Assembly (NCBI GenBank): GCA_947650285.1
Contig: CANTFL010001244.1
Coordinates: forward strand, 1-64,000
Source: Hyaloperonospora brassicae
Lineage: Eukaryota > Oomycota > Peronosporomycetes > Peronosporales > Peronosporaceae
Length of the DNA stretch: 64,000 nt
Direction: 5' to 3'
The notes under the pieces were generated by a model. It searched no databases. It was given only the letters and a program-made list of their open reading frames with translations, and was not told the origin of the DNA. Each line of letters starts with the position of its first letter. Positions within the stretch are counted from its first letter, which is position 1. Shown here in pieces: positions 9,350 through 20,397 of this stretch. A program made the translations under genes and the position numbers.

Positions 9350-11019
9350 GCGTCAAGAGACCGCAGCTCGGACGTTTATACCGTCTGATTGACCTCAATG
9401 ACTCTTTGTGACTACTACGTCTATAGGAGACAGCACCTTATGCCATGCAGTCTAGAGTTTTGACGACAGCAAATTTGCTGTATAGCAGCAGACAGCAGTG
9501 CTCCGGCAGCAGCCGAAAGATCGGTTTGATGTTGACACTGGAGTTCGATGCATGGACATGGAATCAAAGCTGTCGCTTTCCGTGTGATGTTTGCTCTCAG
9601 GCAGTACGCGTTGCTTCATTATGCGTAATGATTGATTCGGCTGAAGCCGCTGCAGGTGTTACGAAGTTTATGGTCTTATGCCAACACACTGGCGAAAGCC
9701 TGGAAACGTTGTTTGCTGACTGAGGACCTGGCTACCTCAGCGAGCTTGTGATGTGGACGATACATTTGGGCTACCCGAACATCGCAGATCCATTTTATAC
9801 GTTGGAACAAATCTGACACAAGCGTCACCATGACGGTTGCCAGTTTCTCCACAAACAACTTCCTCACGCCAAATATAAAAGTAATTGTGACATCAATATA
9901 TAAATTTTGCACTGCACAGAGACCGACCGTCAACTATTGTTGCACTGTTGGTCGAGTATCGCTCGTGCCAAGTTCATAAACTGCAAGCGCCAGTCCAGCA
10001 CATCTGCCTTCGCATAAAAAAATACCTGCGTAAGAACAAAGTTGGGCTTAAGCGTAGCCAAGCAATGGATAGTAGAAGGAATGAACGATTAATGAATGGA
10101 ATACGAGCGTCCGTGCAATTGTCACTTGCTGCAGTCAAATGATGGCACTTGACAAGCAAGAAATGGACCTCATTTTGGTCAAAGAGCAGAAACCCACTTC
10201 TCCAGTCTCGGACACGAGCAATATTGCATGTGAGATCGATCTCGGCGCAACAATGACAACATGTGAAAGTTGATGATCAGTTTTACCGTGCAGAGCGCAA
10301 TCGCGTTAACAATGTCTGTCCTGCACAAACGCTCGAAGGGGTAGAAGAGCAAGCATGGCTCTATGTGTACTTCACTAGGCGATCACAATCGACTGACGAT
10401 CCTGATGCAGCAATGGCATCAGCAACATCCAGTAACAGAAGACAATATAGTGCCCAAACTATAAGCCGCGACACCGAAAAGCTTGCGTGTGCTTTGAATA
10501 CAATGCAGCTCGCAGCCACAAATGTGCCATTCGATGTATGTTTCTAAGAGCACATGAGTGGTATTCGATAGCCCAAAGGGTTGCAATACATCAATGTCCT
10601 TCTCCAGCGTCTTTTTACGTGGCATGTCCCGACGACTTTGTATACAACGGCGTGCGTACATCCCAGATACGGAGTAGCCTCAGCGCATCGTGCGTAACAA
10701 TCATTCGACTGTGCTGATAATCAGTCTTATGTAAAGTAGCACTTTGGATGAACGTTGTTATGTTGCAGCAGCAGCTGTGCTTGCAGAATGAGATTGCAGT
10801 GGTGGTTTCGAGCTAGAAATTGCAAGTAAGTTAATAACGACCTGTATTGACGAAGGATGATAAGTCACGTACTGCGTAGCTTTGATCGCTTTGTGGCAAC
10901 AAGTTCCTGTTGACAACATAAACCCGTACTGTTTGCATTCTCGACAACGATATTTAGATGTCTATTCCGATACACTTGTGTCTGTAACGGCTTACGTCTG
11001 CATACTGACATAAGTGCTA
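9350..11019. other. Intergenic 1.7 kb, no recognisable gene
   Basis: This is upstream sequence of the homeodomain gene plus the 3' flank of the AAA+ ATPase gene. The longest frame (10263-10547, +) has no recognisable motif and begins and ends without splice or coding support. I see no repeats or RNA genes here. The length could reflect regulatory DNA for the homeodomain gene, but nothing specific is visible. Confidence 0.4.
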
Positions 11020-13314
11020 CTACCTCCGCCGGCCATCACGGAACCGCTCAAAGAAGGCCAACATTCGCTCGTCGATCTGCGGCGTTACCACAGATAGTGC
11101 TCGAAGAAAATGCCGCTTTGCTACATGCACGGCCGCTCGATCTTCTTCGACCGCGTTGAGAGCAGCTTCACGACAGAGCGCTTGAAGCTCTGCACCTGAA
11201 AACTGAGCAGTTGCAATAGCCAATTCCGCTATGCTCACGTCCGATGCCAATGGTGTTCGTCGCGTGTGGATACGCAGAATCTGCTCACGAGCAGGGACGT
11301 CTGGAGGGGACACGTAGAGTGCGCGGTCGATGCGACCTGGCCGCATCAATGCTGAGTCGAGAAGATCGGGCCGGTTCGTCGCAGCCACCACTAGGACACG
11401 CTTCAGTGGCTCGAGTCCATCCAGCTCAGTCAGCAGCTGACTCAACACGCGATCGGAAGCGCCACTACTGCCTCCGGATCCACGAGTACTGGCAAGTGCA
11501 TCGATCTCGTCGAAAAACACCACAGTTGGCGAAGCAGCGCGTGCTTTTCGAAACACTTCACGTACTTGTTGCTCTGACTCGCCGACCCATTTGCTGAACA
11601 GCTCTGGGCCTTTGATGGCAATAAAGTTCATCCCGCTCTCAGTGGCCAAAGCCTTTGCTGCCAGAGTCTTACTACAGCCTGGAGGGCCATACAGAAGCAC
11701 ACCTTTTGGAGGACGGATGCCCATACGCGTGAAAGCTTCCGGGTGTTGCAACGGCCATTCCACTGCTTCACGAAGCGATTGCTTGAGCGCGTCTTGTCCG
11801 CCAATGTCGCTCCAGAGCACACGGGGCACATCGACTGAGATCTCCCGCAAAGCGCTTGGTCGGATCCCTTGCATTGCGACCTTGAGGTCACTCAGAGTGA
11901 CTTCAAAGCGTGGCAGGGGCTTGCTATCGGACAACATAGCGCCACTTGACTCACCCCTGTCCGCATATGCACGATGGAGTGCTAGCAGCGCGGCTTCTTT
12001 GCAAAGAGCGCTGAGATCAGCCCCGACATACCCATGTGCGCTTGAGCTCAACTCTTGCAGCTCCGAATCGGTCAGTTTGTGCGGTAGCCGCCTCAGGGCT
12101 ACACGCAGAATCGCGAGGCGGTCGTTGGCTTTCGGGATACCAATCTCCACTTCGCGATCAAAACGGCCTGGTCTTCTCACGGCGGGATCCAGAGCGTTGG
12201 GTCGATTCGTAGCAGCTAGCACAACGACTTGACGAGAGGAGCTCAGACCGTCCATGAGGGTAAGTAAAGTCGCCACTAAACGTCGTTCCATATCGCCCGC
12301 GCGCGCGTCGCGCTTTGGGCAAATAGCATCCAACTCATCAATAAACACGAGCGACGGAGCCTCTCGAGCAGCCTGGGCAAACACCGCTCGTAAGTTTGCT
12401 TCACTCTCGCCAACGAATTTGCTCACAACTTCTGGGCCGTTGATCGTAAACACGCGCGCCTTCAGCTCCCGCGCAAGAGCCCTTGCGATCAACGTCTTCC
12501 CTGTACCAGGCGGTCCAAACAACAAGACGCCTTTTGGCGCAGGCAGACCAAACCGCTCAAACGTCTCTGGATGAGTGAGCGATTGTTCCACGACTTCTCG
12601 AACCGCTTTTAGCTCTTCTTGCAGTCCACCAATAGCTGCAAACCCGTCCTGCTTTGCCCCTTTTGTTTCGTCTACAGATCTTCTGCCACCTGTCTGTGCT
12701 TCCAGCGCTGCATCGGTCTTCTCCTGCGCATCCCACATGATTGTAAACGCTGTTTTTGCTACCATGACTTTCACAATACATTGCTCGCTATCTCTCTGCT
12801 TTCCATCCACCATCTCGACACGAAAGACAGTGTTTGTCCCGTGGACTGGCAGCAAAAGCAACGCGTCGTGGTGCAACAGCGCTCCATCGATCATTGCCGC
12901 AACACACTGCGTCAATAGCGCGCGTTCCTTCTCCGAGAGCTTTCGATCAGCCGTCGACGCCCTATTCACCACCTGCAGCACGACGCTTTTCGCGACGAAG
13001 ATGGCGTTCTCCTGCAACGTCGCCACAGTCACAATCTCAATCCGTTGCCCGGCAAATGTCGCTTCCCACATGGAGCTGAGCCCGACGCCACGTCGCTTGA
13101 TCTTGTCCATGGGCCACGCGAGCCCACAGAGGAGCAGCTTTCCAACGACAGTGCGGTCCTTCGCAGACGTATAGAGCTGCACATACGCACCGGATTCGAG
13201 CGCACATTGCGCCATGTCACTCGGATTCAAGTACACTTTCGAAATAGTGCGTGCCGAGCGAGCTCCTGCGCGCACAAACTGCACACGCGCGTCCAACAGC
13301 TGCGCCACAACCAT
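11020..13314 (-). CDS. AFG2: AFG2/SPATA5-type double AAA+ ATPase
   Basis: Intronless, 764 residues, ATG at 13314. Two AAA+ modules follow a roughly 225-residue N-terminal region of CDC48-like character. Module 1 has GPPGTGKT at 267-274, FIDELDA, and an ATNRPNALDPAVRRPGRFDRE second-region-of-homology box. Module 2 has GPPGCSKT, with Cys-Ser replacing the usual Thr-Gly, followed by FFDEIDAL and ATNRPDLLDSALMRPGR. The GPPGCSKT form is typical of the Afg2/Drg1/SPATA5 branch rather than CDC48/p97 or NSF, which is the main reason for this name. Afg2/Drg1 strips Rlp24 from pre-60S particles in the cytoplasm, while animal SPATA5 also acts in mitochondrial and ribosome maturation. Both catalytic modules look intact. 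The PH-domain gene lies immediately upstream on the same strand. Confidence 0.9.
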   Translation of the reverse strand: MVVAQLLDARVQFVRAGARSARTISKVYLNPSDMAQCALESGAYVQLYTSAKDRTVVGKLLLCGLAWPMDKIKRRGVGLSSMWEATFAGQRIEIVTVATLQENAIFVAKSVVLQVVNRASTADRKLSEKERALLTQCVAAMIDGALLHHDALLLLPVHGTNTVFRVEMVDGKQRDSEQCIVKVMVAKTAFTIMWDAQEKTDAALEAQTGGRRSVDETKGAKQDGFAAIGGLQEELKAVREVVEQSLTHPETFERFGLPAPKGVLLFGPPGTGKTLIARALARELKARVFTINGPEVVSKFVGESEANLRAVFAQAAREAPSLVFIDELDAICPKRDARAGDMERRLVATLLTLMDGLSSSRQVVVLAATNRPNALDPAVRRPGRFDREVEIGIPKANDRLAILRVALRRLPHKLTDSELQELSSSAHGYVGADLSALCKEAALLALHRAYADRGESSGAMLSDSKPLPRFEVTLSDLKVAMQGIRPSALREISVDVPRVLWSDIGGQDALKQSLREAVEWPLQHPEAFTRMGIRPPKGVLLYGPPGCSKTLAAKALATESGMNFIAIKGPELFSKWVGESEQQVREVFRKARAASPTVVFFDEIDALASTRGSGGSSGASDRVLSQLLTELDGLEPLKRVLVVAATNRPDLLDSALMRPGRIDRALYVSPPDVPAREQILRIHTRRTPLASDVSIAELAIATAQFSGAELQALCREAALNAVEEDRAAVHVAKRHFLRALSVVTPQIDERMLAFFERFRDGRRR

Positions 13315-13357
13315 TGGCGTCGGTGCTGTTTACTTTGGAGTTTGCAATGAGTTCGCG

Positions 13358-14358
13358 TCATGTATCCCCTGTCAAATTCGATAACGTCGCTGTCCACCAC
13401 GAAAAGCTCAATGTTCGTAGGTACGATTTGTGCCGCCAGGCACTGGCGGGGGAACGTTCGGCGAACGATGCAGGAACACAACACGACGACGACCAATCGA
13501 ACGGGTCAAGTCGGTGATCGTGCTGCACCTCTCGTTCGCGTCGACCAGAGCGACAGCTTCCGACGGCTGTTCGACAAAGATCGGCAATGCAAAGAGGCGC
13601 TGCGGCCTCATTGACACGACATGCCGTGCTCCGGTGATGATCAGTCGTTTGCTCTGTATCGAACGACGCGCTACAATTTTGCCACTCGGAGGTGATGCCG
13701 TTGTAGTCGCAAAAGTGGTGGGCGCCTCGTTCTCTGTCACTGGACACGTCTCCTTCTACTTCTTGCTCCTCTTCTTCTTCTTCTTCTTCTTGTAGCGGCT
13801 GGTCGACTGTGATGGTGGTGGTGCTTCTTGAAGTGCTGGTATTGTTGCTGCTGGTCATAGTGGATGCGAGACTCGAGCACTCGAGATCCTGTCGAGGTCC
13901 AGTGGGTGAACACGGGACCAGTGGTCGCCGTCCGGACTCCAGTGCTGCTCGTACGAGACGCATCCACTGGCGATACGTCGTAACATTAGGGGCTCGTAGA
14001 CGCACACGTTTGCTGTGCCATCCGTACGCAAGCGCGAGCTCGTGTTTGGCCGCCATTTTCCTCGTGGTAGGCAGAAGACGCACCGGGTGGACGCACGGAT
14101 CGAGCGGGACGCGGAACTCGCCGCCAAGCACACGCGATCGTCGGACTAGCAGCACTGGCAGCTCGGAGCGATAGTCCTTTCGACAAGTTGTCAAGTGCAC
14201 GGGCGTCTTTTTCCTGTAGATCAGTCATCGAGGCAGAGGTGTTAGAGAGATCGTGCGCAGTAGTGCTCGCGTGAGAATCATAGCGGTTCGGCTTACCAAA
14301 ACGCGTGACACGCTCGGACTTGGAGCGTCCCTGAGAACGTAATGGCCTCGTTGTCCAT
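13358..14358 (-). CDS. PH-domain protein, two or more exons
   Basis: Exon 1 (14358-14297) starts MDNEAITFSG; an 83 bp intron (GTAAGC...CTACAG, 14296-14214) leads to exon 2 from 14213. The join yields HAFWKKTPVHLT and then a pleckstrin-homology fold pattern ending in a helix with the invariant Trp (TYRQWMRLVRAAL, near residue 105). PH domains bind phosphoinositides or proteins and recruit their host to membranes. After the domain comes a Ser/Thr-rich stretch and a run of Glu encoded by a TTC repeat near 13766-13790. The frame then stays open to 13358, but the last 120 codons look less protein-like, and another frame in 13408-13740 also reads plausibly. A missed intron or frameshift near 13740 is therefore possible. 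Only 43 bp separate this stop from the AFG2 start. Confidence 0.65.
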
Positions 14359-15255
14359 GATCGAGTTGTCTGCTCTTGGCGAGAGAGCGATGATTGCACA
14401 CTGAGGCTCGATCCTGCAGCAGGAAGTAGCGGGCGTGAATCCATCCCGTGCGTTCGTCTTGATGTTGACAGGGGGTGTACAGTCGGCAAAGAGTGGTCGT
14501 CGACTTGTCCTGATATCGGATCGACCGTGATGGGGCTCGACTGTTTCCTTCGTCACGACGAAACGCCTGACAATCGTGTCGACGTTACCTACGAGTGTCT
14601 TCGAGAGGAGGTGCACTGGAAAGCTACAACTCCGTGTCTCGTGGTTGCAGTGCGCTGTACCAGTAACAGTTTACTGGCGACAGGTGCACGCGTCGTCCCA
14701 CACGAGCACTGCCAGTAACACCAATAAAAAGTTCCAGTCCATGTGTGCCCTCGGCGGTGCCCATCTGCATTGACTGGCGGACACAGCGGCAGCTCGGACG
14801 GTCGCAGATGTAGCCCACCGCCGCCTGCTGCTTCCACAAGGCTCGTCTGACCATCGTCCAACGGTCCATGTTGCAGTGCAGGTCGTGCTTGACCATACTG
14901 CTGGATACATGTATCAACGACGTTCGAGCAAGTTGACGTCCAGCAAGCGCCTCGAGACGCTTGCCACGAACAATCAAGCGCCTGTACGTGAAGCAACTGC
15001 CGAGGTACTCGAAGCTGTCATCAACGCTACAACTTGCTCCTTACATCCAGGTCCCACCTGATTCATTGCAGACACTCCTCGACATGAGGTCCACCACGAC
15101 AGGAAGAGCAGACGTAGACCTTCGCAACTCTTCATGTCGGACACGTTCGGGCCGGACACTCATTCGGCTCAGGGTACCACGACCATTCCGTGACAGTTCT
15201 CCACTACCTCACAGGACAGTGCGCTCGTCATGTCATTGTTGCATCTGCCTCGTCG
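14359..15255. other. Intergenic between two divergent genes, unassigned frames
   Basis: Several overlapping frames are open on both strands in this GC-rich stretch. The longest on the minus strand (14977-14624) is Cys-rich with no motif I recognise, and could be an upstream exon of the PH gene or chance. I could not find a consistent splice model that extends the PH domain further upstream. The promoters of the PH gene and of the START/FYVE gene should lie here. Confidence 0.35.
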
Positions 15256-16962
15256 ATGACACTCCCAGCGCCACCTCTCAACAGCTCGCGAGCGTCCCAG
15301 CGCACGCTCCATCGGCTTCCCGTGCCAGCGCTTTCCATGTCGCTCCGCAGTCGTCGAGCAGCCCATCCGGCAGTCACGTTATCGCTGCCTCAACTCGAAC
15401 GGTACCACGACCGCGCTGAGCAGACGCTCATCGAGACACTTGCAGCCTACCGCAACGTGAACACTGCGGTGGATACAGTCGACCGGTCTGAATGGAAACT
15501 GCTGCAAATGCGACACGGCGTCCGACTCTTTCGCGGTCGTCGTCGTCGTAAAACGTCATCGGGTCCGACCACGCCAGTGCTCTGTCTCGGAGCTCTTCGC
15601 GGTCGTTTCGACGATCTCCTCGAGGGGCTCTACTGCCCCACCACAGAGGAGATGCTGCTCACAAACGCCATCAACTGCCCACGTCTTGCCGAGAGCGCCG
15701 TGCTCTACTCGGTCCAGAGCTCCTCGCGCTGCGAGCCATACGCCTTTACGGGCGTCAAGTGGACAACAGTCCAAGTCGCAATGGCACGCAACCGCGACTT
15801 GTGCTACTTTGACAAGATGGGACTTGTTCGGTCCACCGTCGGCAACCGACTGGCCTACCACGTCATGCAGTCAGTAGACCCGCCTGCGTCTCGACACAAC
15901 AGCTCGCACAAGCGCGTGCAGACGTCGCTCTGCTACCTGTTCGAAGAGCTGCAAGACGACCTCGTGGCTGTCTACATGCAAGGCGAGATGGACCATGCAG
16001 CGCTGTCGTGCTTTTCGACGCCTGCAGTCTCGAGTCTATTGCTCGCAGTCACGAACGCCGTCGAGTGCACGCGGGCCAAGAAACTCGCCGAGCTCCTCAC
16101 TGCTGCTGCTGCTGCTCCTGCCCCTCGTCGCTATCGACGCCGAACTCCTCGTCGTCGATGCTGTGACGTGTGTCGAGACAGTCCGTCGGTCTTTGACATG
16201 GGTCGACTGCAGGACTGTGCCGGGTGCAACTTCCACTTCGTCTGCAGGAAATGCCGACTCGAAGAGAACGTTCTCGCACGCGATGCCGCGTCGAGATCGC
16301 ACTTGGTGCGTGCAGTTTTCTGTCGCGTGTGTATCGCCAAAGTGGACTCGAGTTCGATCGAGGAGCTCCGAGCGGACGCTCGTAGCTGTGCTGGCAATAG
16401 ACAGAGCGCAGCAGACCGAACCGATGCGTTCTGTCGGCTCGAGACCGAGCCGGCCGGAGTGGAGATCCCCGGCAGCGACCGGTCGCTCACAGCCTTTACG
16501 CTCAAGATCTCGGCCCAAGTCCACGAAGAAGACCGTAGCAGCCACAGTGACCTTTGCATGTCCAACTTGTCGTCAATGGAAAAGGTATCGAGGGGGTCGA
16601 AAGACGACGTCGAGGGCGCATTGCTTAGCGAAGCGCGGGACGTGCTCCACTCGATCAAACGACAGACCCCCAGCGTCGAGCGAATGCCGATAGGAAAGGA
16701 CACAGCTGATACGTTGCGTGGTAGCTCACGCTCGACGGCGTCCACGGCGTCGTCGTCTCAGTATTACCACAACGACGTGGACGACGACCTGGAGCTCGAC
16801 CGGACGTCGCTCTTTGCGCGGTTGGTGTACGTCGCGAGCCAAGCAGAGGCAACGTCCGTGTTCACGAGGGAACAGTCGCTCATTGCCGCCTCTGTCTTGC
16901 AACGCAACCGATGGCACCGGTACCTGCACGAGCGCCAACCAGGAGCTTTGCCGAAACTGTAG
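15256..16962 (+). CDS. START-like and FYVE-like zinc-finger protein
   Basis: Intronless, about 568 residues from the first ATG in the open frame (15256); a second ATG at 15337 would give 541 residues. The N-terminal half, with EWKLLQMRHGVRLFRGR and later a CEPYAFTGVKW segment, matches the START-like lipid-binding region of a large oomycete family. Near residues 295-355 comes a Cys-rich finger: CDVC, DCAGC, CRKC and a final FCRVC. The eight-Cys pattern is FYVE-like, but the basic R(R/K)HHCR motif that binds PI3P in canonical FYVE fingers is absent, so PI3P binding is doubtful. The C-terminus is Ser/Asp-rich and ends in a predicted helical segment. A lipid- or membrane-linked role is inferred; no substrate can be named. 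Confidence 0.78.
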   Translation: MTLPAPPLNSSRASQRTLHRLPVPALSMSLRSRRAAHPAVTLSLPQLERYHDRAEQTLIETLAAYRNVNTAVDTVDRSEWKLLQMRHGVRLFRGRRRRKTSSGPTTPVLCLGALRGRFDDLLEGLYCPTTEEMLLTNAINCPRLAESAVLYSVQSSSRCEPYAFTGVKWTTVQVAMARNRDLCYFDKMGLVRSTVGNRLAYHVMQSVDPPASRHNSSHKRVQTSLCYLFEELQDDLVAVYMQGEMDHAALSCFSTPAVSSLLLAVTNAVECTRAKKLAELLTAAAAAPAPRRYRRRTPRRRCCDVCRDSPSVFDMGRLQDCAGCNFHFVCRKCRLEENVLARDAASRSHLVRAVFCRVCIAKVDSSSIEELRADARSCAGNRQSAADRTDAFCRLETEPAGVEIPGSDRSLTAFTLKISAQVHEEDRSSHSDLCMSNLSSMEKVSRGSKDDVEGALLSEARDVLHSIKRQTPSVERMPIGKDTADTLRGSSRSTASTASSSQYYHNDVDDDLELDRTSLFARLVYVASQAEATSVFTREQSLIAASVLQRNRWHRYLHERQPGALPKL

Positions 16963-17164
16963 CCCTCCGTTCTACTTCAACTTGTTCGACCAAAACAAAG
17001 TGAGCCCATTTCTCGTACGCACCTTTTTTTTGTCTCGACAGTGAGTTGCTGATCGACAACTCAACTGCGCTTCCGCGTGTCACACGTCGCAGATTCCAGC
17101 GAATACGGGGGACGAACTGACGGACGGCCTATCTGACTTACTACCTGACTACCCACGCGGTGTG

Positions 17165-18127
17165 ATGAGCTTTTTGACCGCAGTGTGGCGCGTCGCTGTT
17201 GGCGGCGACAAGGACGTGGCCGCTGGCCAAAAGGCGCTCGGGCAGATCCACCGCTTGCTGACTGAAGCCATGTGGAAGCACAATGGCGCGCCTCGTGCAC
17301 TCACACTCGAGCAGATCGCACCCATTCGAGCCATTTGCGACCAGCTCAGTGCTGCTAATTGTAACGCTCATAACTGCCTCTTTTTTCTTCTGTGCGTGTG
17401 TGTGTGTGTGTTGTGGAGCTGGTGAATGACTGACTGACTGAAAGGTTTGATATGCACCGGTTGCGTGCGTGGCAGTTCGATTGAAGGCACCGAGTAGCGA
17501 GCTGAAGCGGTCGCGACACGTGCATTACCAGCACGTCTACGAAGACGACACGTTTTCCATCGGGTACGCGTTTCAATGCTTTGTTTTTTTCCCGCTTTGG
17601 CTGGTCGGCGGGTTTCGTGTCGTGGACAAACGTGGTCACACGAGCAGCTTGTTCGATTGCAATGCCTACATAGGATCTTCATCTTGCCCCCAGGTGTGCG
17701 GATCCCGCTGCACGATCATCCAGGCATGAGTGTCATCTCGCGGGTCTTGTACGGATCGGTCCACGTCAAGGCCTACACTCTGGTCCAGAGATGCGCCGAA
17801 GCAAGTGATCGGAAGTACGTGGCGCGGCTGTGCGTGGATCAGGTCGCAACGGCTCCGTATACGACAGAGGTGCTGCCGGATCGTGGGAATGTGCACGAGT
17901 TCATTGGCGGGGACGACATTGGCTGTGCAGTCTTGGACATCATCACTCCTCCATACGACTCGAACAAAGGACGTGACTGCACCTACTTCCGGGTACTCGA
18001 CTCGATCGTGAATGCAGACAATTCGAGTAGTGAGGGGCGCGTTGTGCTCGAACCCTACGAGCCGATCGACTTTGATGTCGTTCCAGAAGACTATCGCGGC
18101 CCTCAACTGCAGAGTCAAGTGAGGTGA
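17165..18127 (+). CDS. ADO: Cysteamine/N-terminal cysteine thiol dioxygenase (PCO/ADO family)
   Basis: Three exons, 17165-17360, 17476-17563 and 17674-18127, predict 245 residues; the introns are 115 and 110 bp. The splice joins were chosen to keep frame and to give SIG-IFILPPG. Exon 3 carries the cupin core: PLHDHPGMSV supplies two iron-binding His, NVHEF the third, and DIITPPYDSNKGRDCTYFR is the family signature. ADO/PCO enzymes use O2 and Fe(II) to oxidise cysteamine or N-terminal cysteine to the sulfinate; in plants and animals this marks proteins for oxygen-dependent N-degron turnover. Length is close to the family's. A TG-repeat run sits in intron 1. Whether this oomycete enzyme acts on peptides or on cysteamine cannot be told from sequence. 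Confidence 0.88.
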
Positions 18128-18454
18128 CAGCGTCTCGACTTTACAGTAGCACGAACCTTCGACCAGGTACTGTCTGTGCAGTTGAAGTGTCAGCCTACAA
18201 GCAGGTTAGTCAAGCGATGGCATCGAGTTGTCGTGGACCTGATCCGCGCACGACGGAGTAGACTTTGATCGTCCATAACACTTGGAGTAAGTACACTGCC
18301 AGTGTTCCTGCACCTGTCACCGATTGTCCTCTAGGCACGGAATGCATCACGACGCCAATGGCAAGAAAACAACTAGAAGAACAACATGGCCTCAAAGACT
18401 GTCATTTGACCTCAGCTTCACGTGATGTACAGCACTAGACCCTCCACAGAGTTC
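18128..18454. other. Convergent intergenic region
   Basis: The 3' ends of the thiol dioxygenase (+) and eL30 (-) genes face each other across 327 bp. No further gene or repeat was seen. Confidence 0.5.
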
Positions 18455-19016
18455 CTAGTTCTCCGACGGCATCGAGCGCAAAATGTCCGAGTCACCAGCG
18501 TCAAGGACGCACATGCAGGACACGCGAAAGTACTTGCCACAGGCCGTTCCGAGGTCATTGTTCGTGCCCGAGAAGTGGTGGACGCCCGTCTTGGCAAGCA
18601 TCGAGTAGTACTCGACTTCCGACTTGCGGAGCGGAGGCGTGTTCGACGCCATGATCACCAACTTGGCCTTGCCGCTGCGCAAGTTCTTGAGCGTCTGCTT
18701 GTAGCCCAAGGCGACTTTACCCGAGCGCATGACCAGCTGCAGCCGCGAGTTGATGTTGTCCGAGGACTTTTTCTGCTCATGCCGCACACAACAACAAGGA
18801 CATTAATACACGACGCGCGACTCCTCCATCGAACTCTTCCCATCCGACTTCGCTGGAGACATCGAGACGGCAACCCAGCCGAGCGAGCTAGCAAAGACCC
18901 TCATCGACGTGCGACCTCGTTTATCGGATGGGCACTTCCATCAAGGGCGAGTGAACGAGAGAGAGAGATTGAGAGAGAGAGAGTGCACCCCGTACCGACT
19001 TCTTCGAGGCCACCAT
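18455..19016 (-). CDS. RPL30: 60S ribosomal protein eL30
   Basis: Two exons, 19016-18996 (MVASKKS) and 18772-18455, give 112 residues, the usual eL30 size. The 223 bp intron (GTACGG...GAGCAG) contains a GA-rich microsatellite near 18957-18983. Exon 2 has the family's [30 protein letters not shown] and a [17 protein letters not shown] ending. eL30 is a component of the large subunit. A tiny first exon carrying only the start is common in ribosomal protein genes. This is the last host gene before the transposon island. Confidence 0.93.
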
Positions 19017-19234
19017 TTTCTTGATTCGTTTCTCAGCTGCTGACGCTCCACAGAATCAGTAAATGACGGCACTAGTGAAGGTGTTGCAGGACGTGGTGAA
19101 GAGCTCTCGCAGCCAACCAGGTGTATGTAGCTACTGATTGGGCGAAAAAGGTCGGATGTAAAAAGCTGCTGGTACGTTTGAAGGAAATGTGTCAATTTTT
19201 TGTATTGCAGCACCACCGGTCCGTCGCACGTCCA

Positions 19235-19376
19235 TTGTTTTGGGGAGAGAGGCTAAATGCACCTAGCAGTATTGCTAAATACAGCGGCGCCTATCCATTA
19301 GACTTGATATTTATATGAAAATAATTGTATCACATTCGGGCCACGTCTATTCGAATATTACAGGATAAGCCAAGTA
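19235..19376 (+). repeat. Left arm of a long imperfect inverted repeat
   Basis: This roughly 140 bp segment reappears as its reverse complement at 20398-20540. Shared strings include CCTATCCATTAGACTT and CAGGATAAG. In both orientations one frame encodes the peptide AYPLDL(I/M)FI, so the arms may derive from a former coding or terminal repeat of a DNA transposon. Confidence 0.6.
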
Positions 19377-20397
19377 GAAAGGTACCTGTTACATAGCCAC
19401 GTCGATTCAAAAAGAAAATATTCCTCTAACGCATAATATTGAGCCGGTCATCCACCTCCAACTACTGCTGCTGCCACTGCTGCGGTCTTTTAAATCCTGA
19501 TACTAATTCTGCCCACCTCCACTACTTCTGCTGCCACTGCTACGGTTGTTAATGCTGATACTAATTCTGTAGTCGCAAACAATCAGGTTAGGTTCCAAGC
19601 TGATACTGGCCCTAATTTTGCCGCCGCTAATCTCTCATGGATCTGTGAAGAATCTACACCGGTTGGGCCTTTTGACAGTCAAAAGACGGCTGTAGAGGCT
19701 ATAAATCAGGACGACGTCTGCTAAGGCTTTGCTATTAGTGTATCCCGCGGCTGTTCGATTGGTCCCAAGCGCAGTTTTCTTCCATGTTGGTAGAAAAAGC
19801 ATCATAGGAGATCCCACAGTCGGCACACGTCAATCCGAGATCGCAAGAAAAAAAAGATCGGCTCTTCATGCGGGCTCGTGATCATGTATGAAAAGCACGC
19901 ACCCGAAGAAATTAGCTGGTCAACGACTTTGGTGGACAACTAATACACCGGCCACGCTCGTTGTATCAACAAGACAATGCTCTCAGCGCTACCGGCGGCG
20001 CGACGTGCGACGCGATAAATTGACGATATTAATTCTAAGGTCGTCCAGATGCATCAGGATCGAGCTGCTCCACGGGTATGTGTGCGTATCGAAGTCATAT
20101 ACAGCAGGCCATTATCTGTTTTTTTGTCTGTATGTGATTATTATAGCCTATTGTAAACCAGTTTAAGGAAGCAGGTGTCCTTATAAATGCCAAGGATGTC
20201 CACAATATCGCTTTGAAGGCAAAGAGAAAGGAACTTGGTGGAAAATTATACACGGAAGCTTTGATGCAGCACATGAAGGACCAGCATATTTTATCTACGG
20301 TTGCAGTGTTAGGCCGCGAAGGCATTTTTAAATACCTTATTCTGTAATTTATTAGAATAAGCGTGACCTGGCTCCGTAAGAGGTGCATTTCTGATCT

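Noticed and set aside
14624..14977. Cys-rich minus-strand frame upstream of the PH gene
   Set aside because: I could not join it to the PH exon with matching splice phases, and overlapping frames on the other strand are equally open; not called as a gene.
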